A DNA stretch of 64,000 nucleotides, taken from NCBI GenBank assembly GCA_016790575.1, contig JAEUOU010000029.1, positions 1 to 64,000 on the forward strand. The letters run 5' to 3'. The notes below the pieces were generated by a model, which saw only the letters and a program-made list of their open reading frames with translations, made no database searches and was not told the DNA's origin. The stretch's first letter is position 1; every line of letters begins with the position of its first letter. The translations under genes and the position numbers were made by a program. Source of the stretch: Burkholderiaceae bacterium. GTDB lineage: Bacteria > Pseudomonadota > Gammaproteobacteria > Burkholderiales > Burkholderiaceae_C. This document shows positions 54,417 through 63,301 of this stretch, piece after piece.

Positions 54417-55913
54417 ATGAATCCTTCCACTTCCTTGCCCCAACCCACGGCACGTGCCCAGCGCCAGGCCGAGGTGGTGCAGGCACTGTCGGCCGTGTTG
54501 CCCGCCCATGCGCTGCTGTGGACACCCGAAGACACCGTACCCTACGAATGTGACGGCCTCACTGCCTATCGCGAACGCCCGCTGGTGGTGGCCCTGCCCG
54601 AGACCTATGAGCAAGTGCAGTCGGTGCTGCGATGCTGCCATGCACTGGACGTTCCGGTGGTCGCCCGCGGCGCCGGGACGGGCCTGTCGGGCGGTGCCAT
54701 GCCCCATGCCCTGGGGGTGACCCTGAGCCTGGCGAAGTTCAACCGGATTCTGTCGGTGGACCCCGTCAGTTGCACTGCCGTGGTCCAAAGCGGAGTGCGC
54801 AACCTGGCCATCAGCGAAGCGGCGGCGCCGCACGGCCTGTATTACGCACCCGACCCGAGCAGCCAGATCGCCTGCACCATCGGCGGCAACGTGGCCGAAA
54901 ACGCGGGCGGTGTGCACTGCCTGAAATACGGCCTGACCGTCCACAACGTGGTGCAGGTCAAGGGCTTCACCATTGATGGCGACGCTGTGACCTTCGGCAG
55001 CGAGGCACTGGACGCCCCCGGCTATGACCTGCTGGCCCTGGCCATCGGCAGCGAAGGCATGCTGGCGGTGACGACCGAAGTCACGGTCAAGCTGGTGCCC
55101 AAGCCGCAACTGGCACGCTGCATCATGGCCAGCTTCGACGACATCCGCAAGGCCGGCGACGCCGTCGCCGCCGTCATCGCCGCCGGCATCATCCCGGCCG
55201 GGCTGGAGATGATGGACAAACCCATGACAGCCGCCGTGGAAGACTATGTCCACGCCGGCTACGACCTGGAGGCCGAAGCGATCCTGCTGTGCGAGTCGGA
55301 CGGCACGCCAGAGGAGGTTGAGGAGGAAATCGAGCGCATGTCCAGCGTATTGCGGTCCTCCGGCGCTATAAAAATTGCCGTCAGCCAGAGCGAGGCCGAG
55401 CGCCTTCGCTTCTGGAGCGGGCGCAAGAACGCCTTTCCGGCGAGCGGACGCATCAGCCCCGACTACATGTGCATGGACTCGACCATTCCGCGCAAGCGGG
55501 TCGCCGACATCCTGCTGGCCATTGCCGAGATGGAGAAGAAATACCAGCTGCGCTGCGCCAACGTCTTCCATGCCGGGGACGGCAACCTGCACCCGCTGAT
55601 CCTGTTCGATGCCAACGATCCGGACCAGCTGCACCGTTGCGAGCTGTTCGGCGCCGACATCCTGGAAACCAGCGTCGCGATGGGCGGCACGGTGACCGGC
55701 GAGCACGGCGTGGGCATCGAAAAGCTCAACAGCATGTGTGTGCAGTTTTCGGCTGCGGAGAACGAGCAGATGTTCGGCGTCAAGCGCGCCTTCGACCCCA
55801 AGGGTCTGCTCAATCCGGGCAAGGTGATTCCGACCCTGAACCGCTGCGCCGAGTACGGCAAGATGCTGGTGCGCGGCGGAAAGCTGGCGTTCCCGGAGCT
55901 GGAGCGCTTCTGA
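54417..55913 (+). CDS. FAD-linked glycolate/D-lactate dehydrogenase, GlcD-like
   Basis: A 498-aa VAO/PCMH-fold flavoprotein oxidising a 2-hydroxy acid. FAD-binding motifs: VVARGAGTGLSGGAMP, DPSSQIACTIGGNVAENAGG, and the C-terminal FHAGDGNLHPLILFD plus GEHGVGIEKL. GlcE and GlcF are not adjacent, so it could work alone or with subunits encoded elsewhere. Residues ~306-322 may come from a degenerate repeat copy (G). Confidence 0.9.
   Translation: MNPSTSLPQPTARAQRQAEVVQALSAVLPAHALLWTPEDTVPYECDGLTAYRERPLVVALPETYEQVQSVLRCCHALDVPVVARGAGTGLSGGAMPHALGVTLSLAKFNRILSVDPVSCTAVVQSGVRNLAISEAAAPHGLYYAPDPSSQIACTIGGNVAENAGGVHCLKYGLTVHNVVQVKGFTIDGDAVTFGSEALDAPGYDLLALAIGSEGMLAVTTEVTVKLVPKPQLARCIMASFDDIRKAGDAVAAVIAAGIIPAGLEMMDKPMTAAVEDYVHAGYDLEAEAILLCESDGTPEEVEEEIERMSSVLRSSGAIKIAVSQSEAERLRFWSGRKNAFPASGRISPDYMCMDSTIPRKRVADILLAIAEMEKKYQLRCANVFHAGDGNLHPLILFDANDPDQLHRCELFGADILETSVAMGGTVTGEHGVGIEKLNSMCVQFSAAENEQMFGVKRAFDPKGLLNPGKVIPTLNRCAEYGKMLVRGGKLAFPELERF
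55330..55380 (+). repeat. Degenerate dispersed repeat, copy G (inside GlcD-like gene)
   Basis: CATGTCCAGCGT (55338-55349), GCGGTC and a short CGGC/GCCG hairpin (55361-55364 with 55377-55380) with a locally AT-rich GCTATAAAAAT loop. Weakest of the nine; chance similarity in coding DNA is possible. Confidence 0.4.
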
Positions 55914-55976
55914 TTCCCGTCACTGCACCCATGGTCCCGCCCCCGTCGGCGCAGCGCTGACCCGGCACCCCAAGCG

Positions 55977-56360
55977 ATGAACGCCTTGCGCGGACTGACC
56001 TGGCTGCTGGTGCTGCAGTCGATCGGCGAAGTGCTTTCCCGGGGGTTGCAGTTGCCGCTTCCCGGCCCGGTCGTCGGGCTGGTGCTGTTGCTTGGCGCGC
56101 TGAACTGGGCGCCGGTGCGCGACAGTGTGGCGGCGGTTGCCGACTTCCTGCTTGGCCACTTGTCGCTGCTGTTCGTGCCGGTGGGCGTGGGTGTGATGGT
56201 GCATCTGGACCTCTTGGGGCGCTACGGCCTGCGCCTGGCGGCAGTCGTGGTCGTATCGACCTGGATCGGGCTGGCCGTCACGGCCCTGCTGCTGCGAGCC
56301 CTGATACCCGTCGCCCAGTCCGAACTCCCGCCCCCCAACGAATCCGCAGGCCCCCAGTGA
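55977..56360 (+). CDS. lrgA: LrgA/CidA-family holin-like protein
   Basis: A 127-aa membrane protein with four TM segments, LPLPGPVVGLVLL-type motif and FVPVGVGVMVHLDLL, both typical of CidA/LrgA. These proteins influence cell lysis, and in some bacteria pyruvate or other small acids uptake. The lrgB start overlaps its stop (GTGA). Confidence 0.9.
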   Translation: MNALRGLTWLLVLQSIGEVLSRGLQLPLPGPVVGLVLLLGALNWAPVRDSVAAVADFLLGHLSLLFVPVGVGVMVHLDLLGRYGLRLAAVVVVSTWIGLAVTALLLRALIPVAQSELPPPNESAGPQ

Positions 56361-57082
56361 ACGAGTTCGTCCAGCTGTGGGTCTACCTGTCGTCCACGCC
56401 GCTGTTCGGCCTGACCGCAACGCTGGTGGTGTATCTGCTGGCGCAGGCCTTGTATGTCCGCGCGGGACAGGCCGCCTGGGCCAACCCGGTGTTGTGGTCG
56501 GTGGTCGCGCTGGCGGCGGGACTGACGGCCACCGGCACCGCCTACCCCACCTATTTCTCGGGGGCGCAGTTCATCCATTTCCTGCTTGGGCCGGCCGTGG
56601 TCGCTTTGGCCTGGCCGCTGTGGCAGCGCCGCGCGGCGCTGCGCGCCCACGGCGGGCGTTTTGTCATCGCGGGGCTGGTCGGCGGCACCGCGGCAGCGGC
56701 CAGCGCGGTGGCGCTGGCCTGGGCGCTGGGACTGCCCACCGAAGTGATGCTGTCACTGGCGCCCAAGTCGGTCACCGCCCCGGTGGCCATGGGCGTGGCC
56801 GAAAAGATCGGCGGTGTGCCGGCCCTGGCGGCCGTGTTTGCGGTGCTCACCGGCATGGTCGGCGCGCTCAGCGGCAAATATCTGTTTGATGCGCTGGGCA
56901 TCGGAACCGACGCCCCCGGCTGGATGGCCCGCGGCTTCGCCTTGGGCACGGCCGCCCACGGGATTGGCGCGGCACGCGCGCTGCAGGTCCACCCCGACGC
57001 CGGCGCCTGGGCGGCCTTGGCGCTGGGACTGCAGGTGGTAATGGCGGCAGTGCTGATTCCGCTGGTGGCCGGCTGGTTCTGA
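56357..57082 (+). CDS. lrgB: LrgB/CidB-family membrane protein
   Basis: A 241-aa membrane partner of LrgA, about six to eight TM helices. Signature motifs: FIHFLLGPAVVALAWPLW and SLAPKSVTAPVAMGVAEKIGG, plus RGFALGTAAHGIGAARA. Start GTG 56357 overlapping lrgA. Confidence 0.92.
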   Translation: MNEFVQLWVYLSSTPLFGLTATLVVYLLAQALYVRAGQAAWANPVLWSVVALAAGLTATGTAYPTYFSGAQFIHFLLGPAVVALAWPLWQRRAALRAHGGRFVIAGLVGGTAAAASAVALAWALGLPTEVMLSLAPKSVTAPVAMGVAEKIGGVPALAAVFAVLTGMVGALSGKYLFDALGIGTDAPGWMARGFALGTAAHGIGAARALQVHPDAGAWAALALGLQVVMAAVLIPLVAGWF

Positions 57083-57114
57083 ATTGCGGCGGCCCAAGGA
57101 AATCCCCGGCGCCG

Positions 57115-57141
57115 GAAAGAAAAAAGCCTCCCGCAGGAGGC
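57115..57141 (-). terminator. Intrinsic terminator of the class V aminotransferase gene
   Basis: On the minus strand GCCTCC/GGAGGC with a four-base loop is followed by TTTTTTCTTT. It ends the aminotransferase transcript and lies 32 bases from the lrgB stop. Confidence 0.85.
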
Positions 57142-57163
57142 CGTCGGGCGCTTTGCACCGTAC

Positions 57164-58324
57164 TCAGGCCGGCACCGCCACCTTTTCCGCCGCGCCGATG
57201 CCCAGCCGGTCCAGCGCGGCGGCCAGATGCGCCACGGTGCGGTCCACGTGGTGCCACTTTTCCAGGCCGAACAGGCCGACCCGGAAGGTCATGAAATCGG
57301 CCGGCTCGTCGCACTGCAGCGGCACGCCGGCGGCGGTCTGCAGGCCTTCAGCCAGGAACTTCTTGCTGTTGTGGATCTCGGGGTCGGTGGTGTAGCTCAC
57401 CACCACACCCGGCGCCTTGAAGCCTTCGGCCGCCACACTGGGGATGCCGCGGCTTTCGAACAGCGCGCGCACCCGGGTGCCCAACGCCAGCTGCTCGGCG
57501 CGCACCTTGTCGAACCCGTAGGCCTCGGTCTCGACCATCACCTCGCGCAGGCGGGTGAGCGCGTCGGTGGGCATGGTGGTGTGGTAGGCGTGGCCGCCGT
57601 TTTCATAGGCTTCCATGATCTGCAGCCACTTCTTCAGGTCGCAGGCGAAGCTGGAGCTGGTGGTGCCGTCGATGGCGGCGCGGGCGCGCTCGCTGAGCAT
57701 CACCATGGCGCAGCAGGGCGAGCTGCTCCAGCCCTTCTGCGGCGCGGACACCAGCACGTCCACGCCGGTGGCTTCCATGTCGACCCACATCGCGCCGGAG
57801 GCGATGCAGTCCAGCACGAACAGGCCGCCCACCTCATGCACCGCGTCGGCCACGGCCTTGAGGTAGTCATCGGGCAGGATCATGCCGCAGGCGGTTTCCA
57901 CATGGGGGGCAAACACGACGTCGGGCTTCTTGTCGAGGATGGTGGCCACCACGTCGGCGATCGGCGCGGGCGTCCAGGGCGCCTGGCTGCCGGTGCCGGT
58001 GCGGCGGGCCTTGAGCACGGTGGACTCGGCCGGAATGCGGCCCATGTCGAAAATCTGCGTCCAGCGGTAGCTGAACCAGCCGTTGCGGATGACCAGCACC
58101 TTCTTGTCACCCGCGAACTGGCGCGCCACCGCTTCCATGCCGAAGGTGCCACTGCCGGGCACCAGCACCGCCGACTTCGCGTGGTACACCGTCTTCAGGA
58201 TGCGCGAGATGTCCTTCATCACGCCCTGGAAGCTTTTCGACATGTGGTTCAGGGCGCGGTCGGTGTAGACCACCGAAAATTCGAGCAGGCCGTCGGGATC
58301 GACGTGGGGCAACAGGCCGGGCAT
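57164..58324 (-). CDS. Class V aminotransferase (alanine-glyoxylate aminotransferase-like)
   Basis: A 386-aa PLP enzyme, fold type I. Cofactor residues D172 (LFVLDCIASGAMW) and the Schiff-base lysine K197 in SAPQKGWSSSP; the PGSGTFGMEA phosphate-loop motif is at 56-65. Relatives transfer amino groups from alanine or serine to glyoxylate. A glycolate-type oxidase gene 1.3 kb away makes glyoxylate a plausible acceptor. Confidence 0.88.
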   Translation of the reverse strand: MPGLLPHVDPDGLLEFSVVYTDRALNHMSKSFQGVMKDISRILKTVYHAKSAVLVPGSGTFGMEAVARQFAGDKKVLVIRNGWFSYRWTQIFDMGRIPAESTVLKARRTGTGSQAPWTPAPIADVVATILDKKPDVVFAPHVETACGMILPDDYLKAVADAVHEVGGLFVLDCIASGAMWVDMEATGVDVLVSAPQKGWSSSPCCAMVMLSERARAAIDGTTSSSFACDLKKWLQIMEAYENGGHAYHTTMPTDALTRLREVMVETEAYGFDKVRAEQLALGTRVRALFESRGIPSVAAEGFKAPGVVVSYTTDPEIHNSKKFLAEGLQTAAGVPLQCDEPADFMTFRVGLFGLEKWHHVDRTVAHLAAALDRLGIGAAEKVAVPA

Positions 58325-58426
58325 GGGAGTCTCCTTGGAAACGGGCGGTCAGGCTCTGGGGGCGCCGCCCGGAAAAACAGCCTGCCAGCTTAGCACGCAG
58401 CCCGTCGATCCCGTCACCCGGCGGGC

Positions 58427-60265
58427 TTACCAGGTATCGATGAAACGCGCCCCGCCCTCGCCCACCCGGCTGCCTGCCAGGGAGCGGGCCAGCCAGGCGC
58501 GGGTGTCGGCGGGGTCGATGACGGCGTCGATTTCCAGCGTGGCGGCCATGTTGAGGGCGCTGCCGGCTTCGTAGTGCTGCGCCACCAGGCGCTCGAACAG
58601 GGCGTCGCGCTCGGGCCCTTCGGGCACGGCGTCGAGTTCCTTGCGGTAGCCCAGGCGCACCGCGCCTTCCAGGCCCATGCCGCCGAACTCGCCGGTGGGC
58701 CAGGCCACGGTGGCCACCGGTGCGTGAAAGCCGCCGCCCGCCAGGCCCATGGCGCCCAGGCCATAGCCTTTGCGCAGCACCACGGCAAACACCGGCACCC
58801 GCAGCGCGGCGGCGGTGACAAACAGGCGGCTGACATGGCGCACCTGGGCCGTGGCTTCGGTGTCGGGCCCGACCATGAAGCCGGGCGTGTCGACCAGGCT
58901 GACCACCGGCAGGCCGTGGGCGTTGCACAGCTGCAGGAAACGCGCGGCCTTGTCCGCCGCGTCGGCGTCGATGGCGCCGCCCAGGTGCTGCGGGTTGCTG
59001 GCCAGCACCCCCACGGCGCGGCCTTCGATGCGGGCCAGCGCGGTGTGGATGCCCACGCCGAAACCGGTGCGCAGTTCCAGCAGACTGCCCTGGTCCACCA
59101 GGCCACGCAGCGCGGCGCGGGTGTCGTAGACGCGCAGGCGGTTCTCCGGCACCACATCGCGCAGCAGGCGCGCATCGGGCGCGATCCAGTCTTTCAGCCG
59201 GCCCTGGAAAAACGACAGGTAGTGCCGCGCCGCCGCCACGGCCTGCGCCTCGTCGTCCACCAGGAGGTCGATCACGCCGTTGCGGTGCTGCACGTCCGAC
59301 GGGCCGATCTGCTCCGGCCGGAACACGCCCAGGCCGCCGCCTTCCACCATGGCCGGGCCGCCCATGCCGATGTTGCTGCCTCGGGTGGCGATGATCACGT
59401 CGCTGCAGCCCAGCAGCGCGGCGTTGCCGGCAAAGCAGCGCCCGGCGGCGATGCCCACGACCGGCACCTGGCCCGACAGGCGGGCGTAGCTGGCAAAGGT
59501 GGCCACGTGCAGCCCGGCCACGATGGGCATGTCCACATCGCCCGGGCGGCCGCCACCGCCTTCGGCGAACAGCACCACCGGCAGTTTCTGCGCCAGCGCG
59601 ATGCCCAGCAGGCGGTCGGTCTTGGCATGGTTGCGAAAGCCCTGGGTGCCGGCCAGCACGGTGGCGTCGTAGGCCAGCACCGCCGTGCGGCTTTGCTCCG
59701 GGCCGTGGATCAGCCCGTTGACACTGCCGATGCCGGTGACCATGCCGTCGGCCGGGGTGTTGCGGACCAGGTCGTCCTGGCTGCGGCGGCTGCGCTGGGC
59801 GGCGACGGCCAGCGCGCCGTATTCCAGAAAGCTGCCCTCGTCGCACAGGTCGGCGATGTTCTCCCGCGCGGTGCGCTGGCCCTGCGCGTGGCGGCGCGCC
59901 ACGGCCTCGGGACGGGCGGCGTCCTGCGTGAAGGCGAGGCGCTCTTGCAGGCGCTGCAGGTCGACCCGGACGGCGGGGGCGGGGCTGGCCAGCCCGCCTA
60001 GAAGGAAATTTTCGGTGTTTTCTGGCGATACCCCGCGTGAAATGGTCGATTGACGCTCCCAAATCAGGAGTATTTCGCTCTCATCCACCGTATCGCCCAC
60101 GGCGTGCAGAAGACGCTGTATCTGCCCGTCCGCCTCGGCACGCAGTTCGTGCTCCATCTTCATGGCTTCCAGAATCACGACGACATCGCCTTGGCGTACG
60201 GCGTCGCCCGGTGCCACCAGCCACTGGACGATCTGGGCTTGCAGGGGGGAGCGGAGTTCGGTCAT
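58427..60265 (-). CDS. Fused biotinyl-carboxyltransferase protein
   Basis: A 612-aa single chain: N-terminal biotinyl domain (1-70, ILEAMKMEHE with K36), a linker (about 64-95), then both halves of an acyl-CoA carboxyltransferase (QGFRNHAKTDRLLG and GGGGRPGDVDMPIV in the N-half; VDTPGFMVGPDTEA and GAMGLAGGGF in the C-half). It lacks a biotin carboxylase domain. Residues ~64-87 of the linker are encoded by repeat copy H. The ATG at 60265 was chosen because a longer form reads through GC-rich non-homologous DNA. Confidence 0.9.
   Translation of the reverse strand: MTELRSPLQAQIVQWLVAPGDAVRQGDVVVILEAMKMEHELRAEADGQIQRLLHAVGDTVDESEILLIWERQSTISRGVSPENTENFLLGGLASPAPAVRVDLQRLQERLAFTQDAARPEAVARRHAQGQRTARENIADLCDEGSFLEYGALAVAAQRSRRSQDDLVRNTPADGMVTGIGSVNGLIHGPEQSRTAVLAYDATVLAGTQGFRNHAKTDRLLGIALAQKLPVVLFAEGGGGRPGDVDMPIVAGLHVATFASYARLSGQVPVVGIAAGRCFAGNAALLGCSDVIIATRGSNIGMGGPAMVEGGGLGVFRPEQIGPSDVQHRNGVIDLLVDDEAQAVAAARHYLSFFQGRLKDWIAPDARLLRDVVPENRLRVYDTRAALRGLVDQGSLLELRTGFGVGIHTALARIEGRAVGVLASNPQHLGGAIDADAADKAARFLQLCNAHGLPVVSLVDTPGFMVGPDTEATAQVRHVSRLFVTAAALRVPVFAVVLRKGYGLGAMGLAGGGFHAPVATVAWPTGEFGGMGLEGAVRLGYRKELDAVPEGPERDALFERLVAQHYEAGSALNMAATLEIDAVIDPADTRAWLARSLAGSRVGEGGARFIDTW
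60006..60076 (+). repeat. Dispersed box-plus-hairpin repeat, copy H (inside fusion gene)
   Basis: GATACCCCGCGT at 60027-60038, AAATGGTC at 60040-60047, then a CTCC/GGAG hairpin (60056-60059 with 60067-60070). Antisense to the gene and translated in frame as the linker between its biotinyl and carboxyltransferase domains. TTTTCGGTGTTTTC before the box matches the flank of copies D and E. Confidence 0.8.
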
Positions 60266-60472
60266 GGCGCGATTGTGTCCGCCGCCGGGTGAGCGCTGCC
60301 GTCCTGCCGGCGACAGGCCGCGGCGTCCCGCTCGCGCCGGCCGACAGGTCACTCTAAAGCGCGCCGCGCCCCGAATCGGTCAAAGCCCGGTCGGCGGTGT
60401 GGCGATACGGTGCCGACTTCGCCTGCCGTGCCGACAATCCGGCCTGTCTTTGTCCACAACGCGCTGTTGATC

Positions 60473-61366
60473 ATGATCCGACTGCTTCCGGCCCCGGTGC
60501 GGGGCGTTCTGGCCACGTTCGCCCTGGTGCTGAACACGCTGTTCTGGTGCTGGTTCCTGTTTGTGGCGTCCTTGCTCAAGGTCCTGCTGCCGTGGACCGC
60601 CGCCCGCCGTCGTCTGCGCGACTTCATGCACTGGGTCGCGCGGCAGTGGATTGCCGGCAACTCGGCCTGGATGGCCGCCGTGGGGCACATCACCTGGGAT
60701 GTCGAAGGCCTGCCCCCGCCGGACCCGTCCCGCTCGTGGCTGGTGACCAGCAACCACCTCAGCGCGGTGGACATTTTTGCGCTGCAACACCTGTTCAACG
60801 GACGCTTGCCCATGCTCAAGTTCTTCCTCAAGCAGGTACTGATCTGGGTGCCGGTGATCGGGCTGTGCTGGTGGGCGCTCGAATTCCCGTTCATGAAACG
60901 CTACACCCGCGCCTACCTGGAAAAGCACCCGGAAAAACGCGGACAGGACCTGGCCACCACCCGCGTGGCCTGCGAACGGTACAAGACCAACCCGGTGTGT
61001 GTGTTCAATTTTCTGGAGGGCACGCGGTTCACCCCGGCCAAACATGCCGCCCAGGGCTCGCCGTTCCGGCACCTGCTCAAGCCCCGCGCCGGCGGCATCG
61101 CCTTTGTGCTCGACGCCATGGGCGAGCAGCTTGCCGGGCTGGTGGACGTGACGGTGTACTACCCCGGCGGGCGCACCACCTATTGGGATCTGGCCTGCGG
61201 CCGGGTGCCCCGCATCGTGGTGCGGGTGCGTCCCCGCGAGATCCCGGCGCAATTCCTGGGCCGCAGCTACGAGGAAGACGCCGCCTACCGCGCCGAATTC
61301 CAGCAGTGGGTCAATACCCTGTGGCAGGAAAAGGATGCCCTGCTGGAGCAACTGCGGGCGGGCTGA
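60473..61366 (+). CDS. PlsC-like lysophospholipid acyltransferase
   Basis: A 297-aa membrane-bound acyltransferase (YihG-like). N-terminal TM, the HX4D motif NHLSAVD (H95, D100) and the EGTR motif in FLEGTRFTPA. It would acylate lysophosphatidic acid or another lysolipid. ATG 60473 was used; GTG 60410 would add 21 residues with no membrane-fold support. Confidence 0.88.
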   Translation: MIRLLPAPVRGVLATFALVLNTLFWCWFLFVASLLKVLLPWTAARRRLRDFMHWVARQWIAGNSAWMAAVGHITWDVEGLPPPDPSRSWLVTSNHLSAVDIFALQHLFNGRLPMLKFFLKQVLIWVPVIGLCWWALEFPFMKRYTRAYLEKHPEKRGQDLATTRVACERYKTNPVCVFNFLEGTRFTPAKHAAQGSPFRHLLKPRAGGIAFVLDAMGEQLAGLVDVTVYYPGGRTTYWDLACGRVPRIVVRVRPREIPAQFLGRSYEEDAAYRAEFQQWVNTLWQEKDALLEQLRAG

Positions 61367-61403
61367 GACGGCGCCCCGGCAGCTTCTGGCCGCAACGGAC
61401 CGG

Positions 61404-63134
61404 TCAGCCCGACGCCCCCGGCGGCGGCACCGGCAACAGCGGTGCCTGCCCGTCGATTTTCGGCGCGCGACGGTCCAGGTCCACCAGCAGGCGGCGGCGA
61501 CTGGCCGGCGGGCCGTGGTCCAGCGCCGCGCCCAGCACCTGCAGGGCCGCAGCCAGGGGCAGGCTGTCCGGGCCCAGGCGCCCCTGCGCGATGCGCAAGC
61601 CCACCTGGGCCGGCGTCAGCCCCCAGCGCTCGCCGGAGCGCAAGGCGGCCGCAAACAGCGCCGAAGCCAGGCTGTCGGCCGCGCCCCAATCGCCCGGCGT
61701 CTCGGTCAACACCACCGCCAGTTCATGAAACGACCAGCGGCCCACATGGCCGCCGGGACGCACGGCTGCCGCCATCAGTTCGTGCAGGAAATGCTCCAGG
61801 GCGACCGCATCCAGCTCCAAGACGGCCGCACCGCCGGGCCGCAGCCCCTCGCAGCGCAGCAGCAGCACGGCCCGCTTTGATTCTGGCGGCGCGGCGGCCA
61901 GGCGGGTCAGCAGTGACTCACGGGTTTCGCCCGCCGTGCCGGTCGCCCGGCGCAGTTCGTCAAGGCTGTAGTCCACCAGCGCCTGCCGCCGTTCCAGCAG
62001 CACCAGGCCCCGCAGGCTGCAGCTCAGCTCGACCAGCGCAGTCACCGAAATCGCCAGCAGCATCCAGGGCTGGTAGGCCATCAGCCCGGCAATTCCCAGG
62101 GTGGTGAGCCCCACGCCGACCGTCAGCGGCGCGAATCCGCCCAGCAGCCACAGCGCCGGCCGGTTCGCCGTGCGCCAGGCCACCCCGACAGCCGCCCACC
62201 CCACCACAAAAGCCACCGCCACGACCAGGTGGGACACCAGCTGGTGCAATGCCACGCCGAGCGCCATGCCTGCCAGCCCGGCCAGCGGCCCGGCCACGCC
62301 CAACACAGCCAGCACCCGCGACAGCCGGGGCGCGCGCAACTCCAGGGCAAACGCCGCGCGCGCCAGCAACAAGGCCAGCCCGGCAGCGGCACAGGCCAGC
62401 GCGGAGGCAATGGGCCCGCGCCAGGGTGACAGGGCGGGCCACAGCCAGTCTTCGAACCAGCCGTTGATGACAATGGCCGCCGAGGCCACCGTCAGACACA
62501 ACAAGCCATACACCGCCCAGGTCAGGCTGCGCCGGCGCGCGGCCTGGACCAGCGCGGCCGTGGCGGCCAGCGCCGCCATCAGCAGGCAGGCGGCCGCCAG
62601 GACCCGCTGCGCGGCCACCGCGCGGGTCCAGTCGCCCTGGTCCCACAGGCGCAACTGCCCGTGCACCGGGGTCGCACTGCGCAGCCACAGGTAAGCCGTC
62701 TGCGGCGCGCCGGACGGCGCGATGGCAAATGTCACCGGAAAGCGGCTGCCCGCCAGCCGACCGGCGGGCGGCAGCGCGGTCCCCGCCGGCTCGGACATCC
62801 AGCGGCCGGACGCGTCGGCGCGCAGCAAGCGGGCATTGCGCACCGTGGGATGGGTCAGCTCCAACAGGCGGTGCCGATCCGACGGCGCCAGTTCCAGCCG
62901 CAGCCAGCCGGCCTGACCTGGCGGCACCTGCACCGCCGGGTCGGTGCGCACCGGCGCAGCAGCCAGCGCGGCCATGGCCGGCTCCAGCGCGTCGGGCGAG
63001 GGGTCCGTCGCCAACCAGACGCCCGCAATCCGCAGCATGCCCGTCTCGTCCGCGCCGGCCGGCGCGGCCAGCACCGCGAGGGCACACGCCCCCAGCAGCC
63101 GAACCCAGCGCCCGAACGCGGCCAATGCAGTCAT
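61404..63134 (-). CDS. 7TM-DISM receptor with degenerate GGDEF-like domain
   Basis: A 576-aa membrane receptor: signal peptide (about 1-28), an extracellular DISMED2-type beta domain (about 40-170) and seven TM helices (about 175-400), then a cytoplasmic part. The latter aligns with the GGDEF fold (ALLLRCEGLRPGG; RWSFHELAVVLTETPGDWG; GRLGPDSLPLAAAL) but the GGDEF motif is replaced by WSFHEL, so it should not make c-di-GMP. It might bind c-di-GMP or GTP or act through protein contacts. Confidence 0.85.
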   Translation of the reverse strand: MTALAAFGRWVRLLGACALAVLAAPAGADETGMLRIAGVWLATDPSPDALEPAMAALAAAPVRTDPAVQVPPGQAGWLRLELAPSDRHRLLELTHPTVRNARLLRADASGRWMSEPAGTALPPAGRLAGSRFPVTFAIAPSGAPQTAYLWLRSATPVHGQLRLWDQGDWTRAVAAQRVLAAACLLMAALAATAALVQAARRRSLTWAVYGLLCLTVASAAIVINGWFEDWLWPALSPWRGPIASALACAAAGLALLLARAAFALELRAPRLSRVLAVLGVAGPLAGLAGMALGVALHQLVSHLVVAVAFVVGWAAVGVAWRTANRPALWLLGGFAPLTVGVGLTTLGIAGLMAYQPWMLLAISVTALVELSCSLRGLVLLERRQALVDYSLDELRRATGTAGETRESLLTRLAAAPPESKRAVLLLRCEGLRPGGAAVLELDAVALEHFLHELMAAAVRPGGHVGRWSFHELAVVLTETPGDWGAADSLASALFAAALRSGERWGLTPAQVGLRIAQGRLGPDSLPLAAALQVLGAALDHGPPASRRRLLVDLDRRAPKIDGQAPLLPVPPPGASG

Positions 63135-63231
63135 GGGCGGACATTGTGCCCATCAACCCCCACCTTTGCGCGATCGCCTCCGGCCGCATGCCCGCAGGGC
63201 AGAACTGATCCACAGGTCGCAAGGTCCGCAA

Positions 63232-63298
63232 TGACTCTGCTTTTCAGAGCAACAAGTCACCTTTTTCTGCTGGGTATGGGCAGTTTTCACCCATTTTT
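63232..63298 (-). repeat. Dispersed box-plus-hairpin repeat, copy I (putA/7TM)
   Basis: On the minus strand: CATACCCAGCAG, AAAAAGGTGAC, then a CTCTG/CAGAG hairpin (63249-63245 with 63239-63235). It lies three bases after putA and before the 7TM-DISM gene, at the boundary of two same-strand genes. Confidence 0.75.
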
Positions 63299-63301
63299 CG
63301 C

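Noticed and set aside
58107-60062. Long minus-strand ORF in another frame across the biotinyl fusion and aminotransferase start
   Set aside because: No domain match and it overlaps two well-supported genes; it is a GC-bias shadow.
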